From: Rhodospirillales bacterium
GTDB taxonomy: Bacteria > Pseudomonadota > Alphaproteobacteria > Rhodospirillales > Casp-alpha2
DNA: 64,000 nucleotides
Reading direction: 5' to 3'
Assembly (NCBI GenBank): GCA_021775095.1
Contig: JAJFII010000006.1
Coordinates: 1-64,000, forward strand
In this document: one piece after another, positions 35,131-44,284 of the stretch
Layout of the letters: every line of letters begins with the position of its first letter
How positions within the stretch are numbered: position 1 is the stretch's first letter
Position numbers and translations under genes: made by a program
Notes under the pieces: model-generated
What the model saw: only the letters and a program-made list of their open reading frames with translations
What the model was told of the DNA's origin: nothing
Databases searched by the model: none

Positions 35131-35901
35131 ATGTTGTTTCCTTCCGTTCCTGGTGTGGAGTTTGACGCGCTCACCGTTGCCATGATTCTGGCGGTGTTTT
35201 TTGTCGGCGGGCTTGGCAAAGGAGCGATCGGTTTTGGTCTGCCAATAATTGTCATCTCCCTGCTCTCGTCGTTTGTACCGGTTAGTTTTGGCATCGCCCT
35301 GAATGCAATCCCGCCGGTTCTTCTCAATGTCTGGCAGGCCACTCACAAAGCCTCCGTCGTCAGCAATGCCCGGCGGATTTGGCCGGTTCTGCTTGGTCTC
35401 GGCCTGGGCATTGCTGCGACGACCTTTATTGTGACGGATGTTTCGCCAAACCTTCTTCTGGGGTTTACCGGCCTGGTCATTTTGGTTTTTTGCGCCAACT
35501 CCATTTGGGGAATGTCTTTCACAATTCCAAAAAAACGGGAAAAACCCCTTGGCCTGATTATTGGTTCTTTATGTGGGATTCTCGGCGGTTTGACTTCGGT
35601 CAGTGTTCCGCCGTTTCTGGCCTTTCTGGTTTCGCTCAAACTGCCTAAAGACGAATTTGTTTCAACCCTTGGCCTGTATTTTGTCACCGCCAGCGTCTGT
35701 TTGATTATCGCTTTCAGCTCGGTTGGTTTGTTGACCCTGGCATTTATTCCCCTTGCCACTGCCTGCACGGCTGTCACCGCCATTGGCATGTGGTGCGGGA
35801 TTAAGGTGCGCGACAAACTGGATCAGAAAAAATTTTACAATGCGGTCCTGGCGATGCTTGCCCTGATCAGTCTTAATCTGGTACGCCGCGCTGTCTTTTA
35901 A
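35131..35901 (+). CDS. TauE/SafE-family (DUF81) anion exporter
   Basis: A 256-residue inner-membrane protein with about eight hydrophobic segments. The family motif GGLGKGAIGFGLPIIVISLL is near the N-terminus, repeated in the second half as SLCGILGGLTSVSVPPFLAF. TauE/SafE proteins export sulfite, sulfoacetate or related anions during sulfonate breakdown. Standing directly after comDE, a role in sulfonate or sulfite export is likely, though the terminator between them means it has its own promoter or is read through. Confidence 0.88.
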   Translation: MLFPSVPGVEFDALTVAMILAVFFVGGLGKGAIGFGLPIIVISLLSSFVPVSFGIALNAIPPVLLNVWQATHKASVVSNARRIWPVLLGLGLGIAATTFIVTDVSPNLLLGFTGLVILVFCANSIWGMSFTIPKKREKPLGLIIGSLCGILGGLTSVSVPPFLAFLVSLKLPKDEFVSTLGLYFVTASVCLIIAFSSVGLLTLAFIPLATACTAVTAIGMWCGIKVRDKLDQKKFYNAVLAMLALISLNLVRRAVF

Positions 35902-36041
35902 CGTCTCGCAGGGTTAATCTTGAATAGGTGAAGGCTTAGGGTCCCCAGACCCGCGCTTAAGTCTTCACACAGACGTTACTCCCGCTCCCGGGAGAGCTCA
36001 TATATGGTCATACACTGATTAAACCTGTGGGGGGAAACACC

Positions 36042-37619
36042 ATGATTAATAACAAAATGATCGGCGCGGCGTTGGTTGCGGCTGCGGTGACAGCGATTGC
36101 AGCCCCGGCCTCTGCCAAGCTGTTTCGTTGGGCGTCGGCAACAGACCCACAGACAATGGACCCGCACGCCACCAATTCGGCGCCGGTGCTCGGTTTTTTA
36201 AATAACGTATACGAAGGCCTTGTCCGCCGGAACAAACAAATGAAAATCGAAGCCGCTCTGGCCGAAAGCTGGCAGCCTCTAGGCACCAGTGGCTGGCGGT
36301 TTAAGCTGCGCCAGGGTGTGAAATTTCATGATGGATCGGATTTTACGGCCGAAGACGTTCTGTTTTCCTATGAGCGCGCCTCCTCCAAGGATTCCGATGT
36401 GCGGTCGTGGTTCGCCCCGGTGAGTGAGGTCAAGGTCGTCGACGCCCATACGGTCGATTTTATGACCAAAGCCGCAAATCCCTTGTTTCCGGGCTCCATC
36501 GCCAATTTTATGATTTTGGATAAGGGGTGGGCCGAAACCAACGGCAGCCAGCGGCCGAGCCGGGAGAAGGAAAATTTCGCCACGCGCAATGTCAACGGTA
36601 CCGGTGCCTTTCAAGTCGATGTGCGCGACCCCGGCGTCCGCACCGAACTGGTGCCGCATGGGGGGTGGTGGGACAAACCACAACATAATCTGACCCGCGC
36701 CGTCTTCACGCCCATAAAAAATAAAGCGACGGGCATTGCGGCACTGATCTCTGGCGAGATCGATTTTATTGAACCGATCCCCCTGCAGGATGTGGCGCGG
36801 TTAAAAAACACGGCAGGATTTACCGTTCACGAAGGCGTTGAAGCACGAGTCGTGATGCTGGGTTTTGGCCATGATCGCGATAAGCTCAAATATTCTGAGG
36901 AAACCAAAGACAAAAACCCGTTCCTCGATGCGCGGGTACGCAAGGCGGTTTATCAGGCGATCAATGTGGACGCCCTGATCAGCAAGGTGATGCGTGGCAA
37001 CGCGGCGCCGGCGTCGCAGCTTGTCAGCCCGGCGATGAAGGGGTTCACCGGCAAACTGGCCAACCGCATGGCCTTTGATACACAATCGGCCAAAAAATTG
37101 TTATCCGAGGCGGGTTACGCGACCGGGTTCAGTTTTGGCCTGATGTGCCCGAACGACCGGTATATAAACGACGAAGCCATTTGTCGGGCGGTTGCCAGCA
37201 TGTTGTCGAAGGTTGGCGTCAAAGCCAAACTGAGCACCATGCCGGTGCGTGGCTACTGGCCGGAACTCCGGGCCGATAATTTTGATATGTATATGCTGGG
37301 CTGGTCGCCGGGGACCTTTGATGCGGAACATCCAATCCGGTTTTTGGCAGCGACGCCTAACAAGGAATTGAAGTTGGGCAGCTGGAACTTCGGCGGATAT
37401 TCCAACCCCCGCGTCGACGCCTTGTTGCCGCAATTGCAAAAGGAACTGGATGATACCAAACGCCAGGCAATGATCGACGAAACCCATCAAATTCTGTTTG
37501 ATGACGTAGCTTATGTGCCGATGTACATTCAACCGCTGGTCTGGGGATCAAAGGACAATATCAAACTGACCCAGCGAACCGACAATTTTTTTATCCTGCG
37601 ATGGGTAACCGTTAACTAA
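36042..37619 (+). CDS. ABC transporter substrate-binding protein, family 5 (peptide/nickel/opine type)
   Basis: A 525-residue periplasmic binding protein. The signal peptide spans residues 1-25 (VAAAVTAIAAPASA-K). The SBP family 5 marker WRFKLRQGVKFHDGSDFTAEDV lies near residue 85-105 (quoted in part). Ligands of this family are oligopeptides, opines or glycosides. GGGGGGAAA precedes ATG 36042. Its presumed partners, an ATPase and two permeases, lie tail to tail on the other strand (37869-41531), so binding protein and membrane parts are transcribed separately. Confidence 0.92.
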   Translation: MINNKMIGAALVAAAVTAIAAPASAKLFRWASATDPQTMDPHATNSAPVLGFLNNVYEGLVRRNKQMKIEAALAESWQPLGTSGWRFKLRQGVKFHDGSDFTAEDVLFSYERASSKDSDVRSWFAPVSEVKVVDAHTVDFMTKAANPLFPGSIANFMILDKGWAETNGSQRPSREKENFATRNVNGTGAFQVDVRDPGVRTELVPHGGWWDKPQHNLTRAVFTPIKNKATGIAALISGEIDFIEPIPLQDVARLKNTAGFTVHEGVEARVVMLGFGHDRDKLKYSEETKDKNPFLDARVRKAVYQAINVDALISKVMRGNAAPASQLVSPAMKGFTGKLANRMAFDTQSAKKLLSEAGYATGFSFGLMCPNDRYINDEAICRAVASMLSKVGVKAKLSTMPVRGYWPELRADNFDMYMLGWSPGTFDAEHPIRFLAATPNKELKLGSWNFGGYSNPRVDALLPQLQKELDDTKRQAMIDETHQILFDDVAYVPMYIQPLVWGSKDNIKLTQRTDNFFILRWVTVN

Positions 37620-37642
37620 CGCGGGCCGCAAGACCTGATCAT

Positions 37643-37678
37643 AAAACGCCCCGCGGGAGACACTTGCGGGGCGTTTTT
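37643..37678 (+). terminator. intrinsic terminator after the binding-protein gene
   Basis: AAAACGCCCCGC (37643-37654) and GCGGGGCGTTTT (37666-37677) form a 12-bp perfect stem with an 11-base loop; the T-run continues to 37678. It lies 24 bases after the stop and between convergent genes, so it could serve both strands weakly. Confidence 0.9.
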
Positions 37679-37868
37679 GGGTTTTGTTTGCCCATGTTTT
37701 TCGTGAAAAATGCCCTTCGGCCGATAGCTGGCGGCATTCTCACCGACAATCCGCGCTCCCAACGGGGCTTCGAACACAACGTCCTGAGATGTCACATTTG
37801 GTCCCTCGGAACGATATCTGCCCGGGTTCTAAAACGTCGGCTGGTTACCGAAACCTGTCGATGGCTGC

Positions 37869-39620
37869 CTAATTTCTGGCCTCCGCCATGAGCGTTTCAG
37901 GGTCTGCCAGCAGATCCAAAGACGGCATTTCAGCCATTAACAATTGGCTATAGGCGTGGCACGGGTTGTCAAAGAACGATTCTGAAGGCCCGGCTTCAAC
38001 CACTTCGCCGTTGCGCATCACAACGATGGAATCTGACATTTGCCGGACGACCGGAAGATCGTGGCTGATGAACAAAATCGACAGTCCGAATTTTGCCTGG
38101 ATGTCCTTGAACAGATTGAGGATCTGGGCCTGCACGGAGACGTCGAGGGCAGAAGTCGGTTCGTCACAGATCAGCAGGGTTGGACGGGCAACCAAGGCAC
38201 GGGCAATGGCAATTCGTTGGCGCTGACCGCCAGAAAACTGGTGCGGATATTTCAACAGCGCACTTTGCGGCAATCCGACCAGGGCCAGCATGGACGCGGC
38301 GATTTTGCGCGCCTCACCCGGATGTGTGGCGAGGCCGTAGAATTTTATCGGTTCGCTGATGATGTTTTCGACCCGCCACCGGTTGTTGAGGGACGAATAG
38401 GGATCCTGGAAGATCATCTGGATTTGCCGGCGCGACGGGTCATTGGTTGGTCGTTTGTGAGCCAGTTCCAGTTGCCGCTCGAGGAAGGAAACCCGGCCTT
38501 CGCGGGTTGGATTGATCCCGACGATGGCTTTTGCGACGGTTGATTTACCACTTCCACTCTCACCGACAAGCCCCAGGGTTTCGCCCCGGCCAATTCGAAA
38601 GCTGACGCGGTTTGCCGCCTGGAACTCCGTGCGTTTTTGAAATAACGACGGGCGGGACGAAAAAACCACTGACAGATTCTCTACCGCGATGACCGCATCG
38701 TCGGGGTCCGGTCCGGTTTGGGATCCGCCCAGCAACCATTCGGCAGCAAATTCCGCGCTGGCACCGGGCACCGAGCAGGCGGTATCGATGCTCAGGGGAT
38801 CGCGCGACTGCAATTCCGGGAAGCGGGCAACCCGTTTATTTAGGCGCGGCACGGATGCCACAAGGCTGCGCGTATAGGGCTGTTTGGGGCGGCCCAATAC
38901 GTCGCCTGTGGTTCCCCGCTCGACACAGGTGCCGTTCAACAAAACGGAGACACAATCGGTGATTTCGGCGATCACACCCATATCGTGAGTGATCAATAAT
39001 ATCGCCACCCCCCGGTCCTTGGCGAGTTTTTTAATCAGCCCCAGGATCTGTTTTTGTACGGAAACATCGAGGGCCGTCGTCGGTTCGTCGGCAACGATCA
39101 CATCGGGTTCAGATGCCAGGGCCAGGGCAATCACCACCCGCTGGCGCATACCGCCAGAAAATTGATGGGGATAGTCTTTCATCCGGGTTTTCGCGTCGCG
39201 AATACCGACGTCGTTGAGCAAGTGCAGGGCCCGGGCCCTGCCCTCATCGTCGGTCAGTGGCAAATGTTGGAGAATGGTTTCCAGCAACTGGTCCTCGATG
39301 GTCAGCAAGGGATTGAGGCTGGTTTGCGGGTCCTGGAAAATCATGCTGATGCGGTTGCCACGCAAGCCGTGCCAGGCGGCGGAATCGAGGGTCGTTAATT
39401 CCTGTTTATCGAGAACGATGGACCCGCCAGTGACCCGTCCAGTGCCCGGCAACAGGCCGAGGATGGCGGCACCAATGGTCGATTTTCCAGCACCCGATTC
39501 GCCGACCAAACCATGGACCTCGCCGCGTTCCAGGTGCAAATCATAATTGGACACAGCGATATGGGCACCAAACCGCGTCGGGAACTCGACCGTTAGGTCC
39601 TTTATTTCCAGCAAAGCCAT
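37869..39620 (-). CDS. dipeptide-type ABC transporter, fused double ATPase
   Basis: A 583-residue protein made of two complete nucleotide-binding domains, i.e. DppD and DppF fused. Domain one has Walker A GESGAGKSTIG, signature FSGGMRQRVVIA and Walker B VIVADEPTTALD; domain two has GESGSGKSTVA, FSGGQRQRIAIA and LLICDEPTSALD. It drives uptake through the two adjacent permeases. It begins one base after the DppC stop. The fused form is common in alphaproteobacteria. Confidence 0.95.
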   Translation of the reverse strand: MALLEIKDLTVEFPTRFGAHIAVSNYDLHLERGEVHGLVGESGAGKSTIGAAILGLLPGTGRVTGGSIVLDKQELTTLDSAAWHGLRGNRISMIFQDPQTSLNPLLTIEDQLLETILQHLPLTDDEGRARALHLLNDVGIRDAKTRMKDYPHQFSGGMRQRVVIALALASEPDVIVADEPTTALDVSVQKQILGLIKKLAKDRGVAILLITHDMGVIAEITDCVSVLLNGTCVERGTTGDVLGRPKQPYTRSLVASVPRLNKRVARFPELQSRDPLSIDTACSVPGASAEFAAEWLLGGSQTGPDPDDAVIAVENLSVVFSSRPSLFQKRTEFQAANRVSFRIGRGETLGLVGESGSGKSTVAKAIVGINPTREGRVSFLERQLELAHKRPTNDPSRRQIQMIFQDPYSSLNNRWRVENIISEPIKFYGLATHPGEARKIAASMLALVGLPQSALLKYPHQFSGGQRQRIAIARALVARPTLLICDEPTSALDVSVQAQILNLFKDIQAKFGLSILFISHDLPVVRQMSDSIVVMRNGEVVEAGPSESFFDNPCHAYSQLLMAEMPSLDLLADPETLMAEARN

Positions 39621-39621
39621 G

Positions 39622-40554
39622 CTAGCGCAGCCTGGGATTCAGGGCGTCGCGCAAAAAATCGCCCAATACGTTGACGGATATGATCAGCAGGATGAGGGCG
39701 GCGCTGGGAAACAACACAACCCACCATTCGCCGGAAAACATATAACTGGTACCAATGCGGATCAGGGTGCCCAACGAGGGTTGATCGGCGGGCACACCGA
39801 CCCCCAAAAACGACAGCGTCGCCTCGAGTAAAATGGCAACGGCCAGATCGACGGTCATGATCACCATCAAAGGCCCCAGGATATTTGGCAGGATATGGAC
39901 AAACATTACCCGCCAGGGGGACAGACCCATGATCTCTGCGGCCTGAACATATTCTTTGTTGCGTTCTACGAAGGTCGAGGCCCGGGCCATGCGGGCAAAA
40001 TTAACCCAGAGCGACAGGCCAATGGCGACCACCAGGACAAAAAACATCAGCCGGTCATGGGCATCTCCCGGCAAGATGCCGCGGGCAATGCCATCGATCA
40101 ACAGCGCTGTTAAGATGGCCGGCAGGGACAACTGCACGTCGGCAATGCGCATGACAATCATATCAAAGCGGCCGCCCAGATAACCGGCCGCCAGGCCGAG
40201 ACCGACCCCAAGGACCACGGCGAACAGGATCGAGACGGCACCGATCATTATCGACAGACGTGCGCCATAGAGGATCGACGAAATCAAATCCCGGCCCTGG
40301 TCATCGGTACCGAGGAGAAAACGTGCTTCGCCTTCGGCGATCCAAACCGGTGGGATCAGGGAATCCAATAAATCAAAGGAACTTAAATCATAGGGGTTGT
40401 TCGGTGCAAGGAACGGAGCGAGGACCACAGCGATTCCAATCACGACAACAAAGGCGGCGGCAATCAGGGCTGCCGGCGACCGGAGAAACAGATATAAAAC
40501 TTCCGATTCAAGGGAAACCCGCCGCCACCAGTTTTGCAGATTGTGTACGGTCAT
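39622..40554 (-). CDS. dipeptide-type ABC transporter permease (DppC-like)
   Basis: A 310-residue inner-membrane protein. It has a cytoplasmic N-terminus, about six hydrophobic segments, and the conserved ATPase-contact loop with EIMGLSPWRVMFVHILPNILGP (quoted in part). The periplasmic region LLGTDDQGRDLISSILYGARLS is the DppC/OppC hallmark. It overlaps the upstream permease gene by 4 bases (ATGA), so the two are translationally coupled. Confidence 0.94.
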   Translation of the reverse strand: MTVHNLQNWWRRVSLESEVLYLFLRSPAALIAAAFVVVIGIAVVLAPFLAPNNPYDLSSFDLLDSLIPPVWIAEGEARFLLGTDDQGRDLISSILYGARLSIMIGAVSILFAVVLGVGLGLAAGYLGGRFDMIVMRIADVQLSLPAILTALLIDGIARGILPGDAHDRLMFFVLVVAIGLSLWVNFARMARASTFVERNKEYVQAAEIMGLSPWRVMFVHILPNILGPLMVIMTVDLAVAILLEATLSFLGVGVPADQPSLGTLIRIGTSYMFSGEWWVVLFPSAALILLIISVNVLGDFLRDALNPRLR

Positions 40555-41531
40555 GATCCGGTCGTTCCCGCTACCCGGATGCGCGGGTCAATCACAATGT
40601 AGAGCAGATCAACAATCAGATTGACGATCACAAACAGCAGGGCAATCAGGATCAGGTAAACCGACATCACCGGGATATCGACGAACTGGATGGATTCCAA
40701 AAACAACAGGCCCAGCCCCGGCCACTGAAAAACACTTTCCGTAACAATAGCAAAGGCGATAATTCCGCCAAACTGCAAGCCAATGATGGTGACTACCGGA
40801 ACCAGGGTGTTTTTGAGGGCGTGGCGGTAATAAATGGATCGCCACGACAGGCCCCGGGCGATGGCAAAATTCAGATAATCCGAGCGCAGCACTTCCTGCA
40901 TTTCAGAACGCACCAGACGCATCGTCAGGGTCAGTTGGTAAAGCCCCAGGGTCAATGCCGGCAGGATCAGGGACCGCCAGCCGTCAAGCGTAAAAAAATT
41001 GGATTTCCACCAACCCAGTTGCACCGTATCGCCCCGCCCGAAGGTCGGTAACCAGGCCAATTGGGCACCGAATAGGTAAATCAGGGAGATACCGATTACA
41101 AAAGTTGGCAGGGAAACGCCGATCAGGGTCACCAATAACAGGGCGCTGGAGGTTTTCCGGTCGGGATGAATGGCCGTATATATACCGGCCGGAATTCCCA
41201 CTAACAAAGAAATGACCAGGGAAACAAAAGCCAGCTCGATGGTCGCCGGCAGCCGCGACTTTATCAATTCGCCAATGGGTTGGCGGGTGCGGTAGGAAAA
41301 ACCAAAGTGTCCGGTCACCATATTTTTGACAAACCGGGCAAACTGCACGGGCACGGCATCGTTTAATCCAAGTTCCTCACGCAGTCGTTCCTGATCCTCG
41401 ATCGAGGTTTCCTGCCCGACCATTTGCGCGATCGGGTCGCCGACAAATCGAAATAACGAAAAGGCAATGATAGCAACAGCCAGCATCACAAATACCGACT
41501 GGGCAAGGCGGTTGAGAATGAGGGGGATCAT
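40551..41531 (-). CDS. dipeptide-type ABC transporter permease (DppB-like)
   Basis: A 326-residue inner-membrane protein. The N-terminal signature is FRFVGDPIAQMVGQETSIEDQERLREELGLN (in part), and the ATPase loop reads ARGLSWRSIYYRHALKNTLVPVVT (in part), both typical of DppB/OppB. It is the first gene of the minus-strand transporter operon. The 252 bases upstream show no recognisable promoter, only a weak inverted repeat CTGAAAAC/GTTTTCAG (41532-41539 and 41594-41601). Confidence 0.94.
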   Translation of the reverse strand: MIPLILNRLAQSVFVMLAVAIIAFSLFRFVGDPIAQMVGQETSIEDQERLREELGLNDAVPVQFARFVKNMVTGHFGFSYRTRQPIGELIKSRLPATIELAFVSLVISLLVGIPAGIYTAIHPDRKTSSALLLVTLIGVSLPTFVIGISLIYLFGAQLAWLPTFGRGDTVQLGWWKSNFFTLDGWRSLILPALTLGLYQLTLTMRLVRSEMQEVLRSDYLNFAIARGLSWRSIYYRHALKNTLVPVVTIIGLQFGGIIAFAIVTESVFQWPGLGLLFLESIQFVDIPVMSVYLILIALLFVIVNLIVDLLYIVIDPRIRVAGTTGS

Positions 41532-41783
41532 CTGAAAACGGCTGCTCCTGATCGGTGATCCAAAGGGCCACGGTAAATCCCACCCTACTCTGAGTTTTCA
41601 GTCAGGTAAAAACAGTTTTGTGTTATCGGCTTTAGGGCAACGACGGTTCCCGTATAATTGCAGCCAAATGGTCCCGGAACGGTTATATCAAACCCCGCAA
41701 ACACGCTGATTAAGGACAATAGGGGATGGCCTCAAATTAGACTTCGTTCACGACGAATACTCTAATCCAGCCGCGCCAGGTTC

Positions 41784-42335
41784 TCACCGGTCCGGATTGT
41801 CGATCTTGTCGACCCCGTCGATTAAAATAAAGGCAATCATGCAGGTTTCCGTCCCGCGGTTTGACCAGGCATGGTTGGTGCCCCGTTGTATCACCGTGTC
41901 GCCGGTTTTTAACAACACGTCTTCGTCGTCCATGAGCATGTAGATCTCGCCTTTCAGGATGACCGCATAATCGACGCTGTTGGTGCGGTGCATAAACGGA
42001 TGACGGGCACCCTCGACAATGTTCGACGAGGCCCCCATATCTGCAAAGGCGGTTTTGCCATCCAGGGTTTTCATGACTTCTGAATCTTCAGGCGCAAATT
42101 CGATGACCCGAAACACCGTGCCAAGGGGCGGCGGGTGTAAAACAAAAGGGCCGTCCACGGTCTCTTCGGCACCGTCAAACTCGGCCGGTGTTGTTGTGGT
42201 TTGCCACAAATTGGTCAGGGTTACCCCCGGCCGGGCCGGCCGTTGCAGGATATTTGTTGCATAACCATCGGATAGGCAAATCGCCTTGCCGTTTTTGTCG
42301 TGGCCGGTAACCACCCTGCGGGTTTTGATTGCCAT
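41784..42335 (-). CDS. cupin-domain protein
   Basis: A 183-residue protein with a C-terminal cupin domain. RHPFMHRTNSVDYAVILKGEIYML carries the first motif (HxH-like His pair) and DTVIQRGTNHAWSNRGTETC the second. It is close to cupins often described as gentisate-dioxygenase-like or regulator-like but without a DNA-binding domain. The start is within ATGATG at 42338/42335, overlapping the TGA stop of the TRAP gene, so it is translationally coupled to the transporter. A much longer open frame continues upstream to 43085, but that is antisense-frame noise inside the TRAP gene. Substrate unknown. Confidence 0.82.
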   Translation of the reverse strand: MAIKTRRVVTGHDKNGKAICLSDGYATNILQRPARPGVTLTNLWQTTTTPAEFDGAEETVDGPFVLHPPPLGTVFRVIEFAPEDSEVMKTLDGKTAFADMGASSNIVEGARHPFMHRTNSVDYAVILKGEIYMLMDDEDVLLKTGDTVIQRGTNHAWSNRGTETCMIAFILIDGVDKIDNPDR

Positions 42336-44215
42336 CATTTTGCTCCAGTGGATTTTGAGGAAGTGTTTTTTTGCACATACCAGATCAACGCCAGTACCAG
42401 CGCGCCGGCCAGATCGGTTATTAATCCCTGGGACATCAACAACAATCCTGCCAACCCGGTGAGGCCCCGTAACCAGATCGGCATGGCCGTTTTTAATTGA
42501 CCGACAATTGCGGCGGCAATGCAAAACACCCCGGCAAAGGCCGAAAGAATGGCCAGGACAATCTCGACAGGGGCACCCTCGAGCATTAAACCGGGGCCGA
42601 AAAAGAACATGAACGGTAAAATGTAACTGGTGATACCAAAGGAAAAGGCGGTCCAGCCGACTTTGTTGATGTCGGCCCCGGCGATGCCCGCAGCGACGTA
42701 GGAGGCGAGCGCGACCGGCGGTGTGATGGTCGAAACACAGCCATAAAAAAATACAAACATATGGGCCGTCAAAAGCGGTACGCCGACTTCCGAGAGGGCC
42801 GGAGCGACCACCGTCGCTAAAATCAGATACGCCGCCGTCGTCGGCAAGCCCATGCCCAGGATAATGGCAACGATCATGGTCAAAAACAGCGCCGCAAGGG
42901 GGACGCCGCCGGACGCCGTAATAATGAGGCCGGATATTTTTGATCCGAGACCGGTAATGCCCAGGGTGCCGGCGATGATCCCCGCCGCCGCACAGGCGGC
43001 GGCAATGGGGACAACACTTTTTGAGCCCGCGACGATGGCTCTGGCGGATTTTTGGAAAAATCCCAAATCGAGTTTCCGGGTCCACAGGAGATGGCAGCCG
43101 AGCAACATAAGGATCGAGATGAACGACGCTTTGAACGGTGAATAGCCATTGACCATCATCCCCACCAGGGCGGCAAAGGGGATGATGTATTGGCCGCCGT
43201 TTAACAGGGTTCGATATAAGGGTTCGTCATCGTCAGTGACGGGCATCGGTTCAATGGCATTTTTAACGGCCTGCAAATGGACGACAAAAAAGATCGACGC
43301 AAAAAACAATAATGCCGGCACCAGCCCCACACGCATGATGTTTGAATAGGGCGTGCCGACGATTTCAGCCATGATAAATGCCGCAGCCCCCATCACCGGC
43401 GGCATCAATTGACCGCCGGTTGAAACGACCGCTTCAATGGCTCCTGCATGGTGGGCTTTATAGCCCTCTCGTTTCATCATCGGAATGGTCAGGGTGCCGG
43501 TTACCGCCACATTGCCAGCGGCGGAACCGGAGATCATGCCCAGCAAAGTCGAAAAGAACACCGCCGTTTTGGCACCAGCCGCACGCATGCCCCGGGTGAT
43601 CCGACTGGATACCTTAAAAAAGAAGTCGCCAGCGCCAAATTCACTCAGAAAGGCGCCATAGATGGTAAACAGAATGATGTAGGTGGCGGAAACCCCAAGG
43701 GGGATTCCGTAAACCCCCTGGCTGGTGGTCGTCAGAAATTCCGACATTCGCTCCAGGCTGTAACCGCGACTGTTGAGCACGCCGGGCAGATAGCTGCTGT
43801 AAAATGGGTAGGTGAAAAACACAAAACAGATGCAGGCCAAAATGGTGCCGACCCCGCGTCGGGCCCCTTCGAGGACCAGCGCCAAAAGCACGATACCGAC
43901 CCAGGCGTCGACCGGCTCGGTTTCCCCGCCGCTCATGGCGATCTCTTTCCAACGGCGCAAAAGAAAAACCCCACTGGCCAGGGTTATGGCAACCAACAAA
44001 AGACCAAACAGGCGATCCGCCAGATTATCCTGCAGGTGTCTGAAGGTCGGTTTGCTCAGGAACAACAGGGCCAGCATCATCATCAGATGGAAGATGCGAA
44101 CGTCCTGGGTGGATAAAACATATAAACCCGAAACATTGAGCAAGTGAAATCCGCCGACCACAAAGGCGATCACCGTCGCTGCCCGGCCGCAATAGGTGTC
44201 GATGTATTTTATCAT
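42335..44215 (-). CDS. TRAP transporter fused permease (TAXI type)
   Basis: A 626-residue membrane protein joining the small 4-helix and large 12-helix TRAP subunits. The large-subunit signature includes GMISGSAAGNVAVTGTLTIP, EAVVSTGGQLMPPVMGAAAF and the GLPTTAAYLILAT loop. It imports an organic acid using a sodium gradient together with the TAXI binding protein encoded upstream. A hairpin lies between them. The downstream cupin overlaps its stop, so the three genes are an operon. The solute is unknown. Confidence 0.94.
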   Translation of the reverse strand: MIKYIDTYCGRAATVIAFVVGGFHLLNVSGLYVLSTQDVRIFHLMMMLALLFLSKPTFRHLQDNLADRLFGLLLVAITLASGVFLLRRWKEIAMSGGETEPVDAWVGIVLLALVLEGARRGVGTILACICFVFFTYPFYSSYLPGVLNSRGYSLERMSEFLTTTSQGVYGIPLGVSATYIILFTIYGAFLSEFGAGDFFFKVSSRITRGMRAAGAKTAVFFSTLLGMISGSAAGNVAVTGTLTIPMMKREGYKAHHAGAIEAVVSTGGQLMPPVMGAAAFIMAEIVGTPYSNIMRVGLVPALLFFASIFFVVHLQAVKNAIEPMPVTDDDEPLYRTLLNGGQYIIPFAALVGMMVNGYSPFKASFISILMLLGCHLLWTRKLDLGFFQKSARAIVAGSKSVVPIAAACAAAGIIAGTLGITGLGSKISGLIITASGGVPLAALFLTMIVAIILGMGLPTTAAYLILATVVAPALSEVGVPLLTAHMFVFFYGCVSTITPPVALASYVAAGIAGADINKVGWTAFSFGITSYILPFMFFFGPGLMLEGAPVEIVLAILSAFAGVFCIAAAIVGQLKTAMPIWLRGLTGLAGLLLMSQGLITDLAGALVLALIWYVQKNTSSKSTGAK

Positions 44216-44232
44216 GCATTAAAGCCCAGGTG

Positions 44233-44260
44233 CGGCAATCCCCGGGGGTGGGGATTGCCG
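44233..44260. other. 11-bp stem-loop between TAXI and TRAP genes
   Basis: CGGCAATCCCC (44233-44243) pairs perfectly with GGGGATTGCCG (44250-44260), loop GGGGGT. No T-tract follows on the minus strand. Such intercistronic hairpins after binding-protein genes often lower expression of the membrane subunit relative to the binding protein. Confidence 0.65.
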
Positions 44261-44284
44261 GGCAAATGGCGGGTTCAAGGGAAG

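Noticed and set aside
42336-43085. Upstream extension of the cupin frame to 433 residues
   Set aside because: It runs inside the TRAP permease gene in another frame, is rich in His and Arg, and has no family match; only the part from 42335 down is real.
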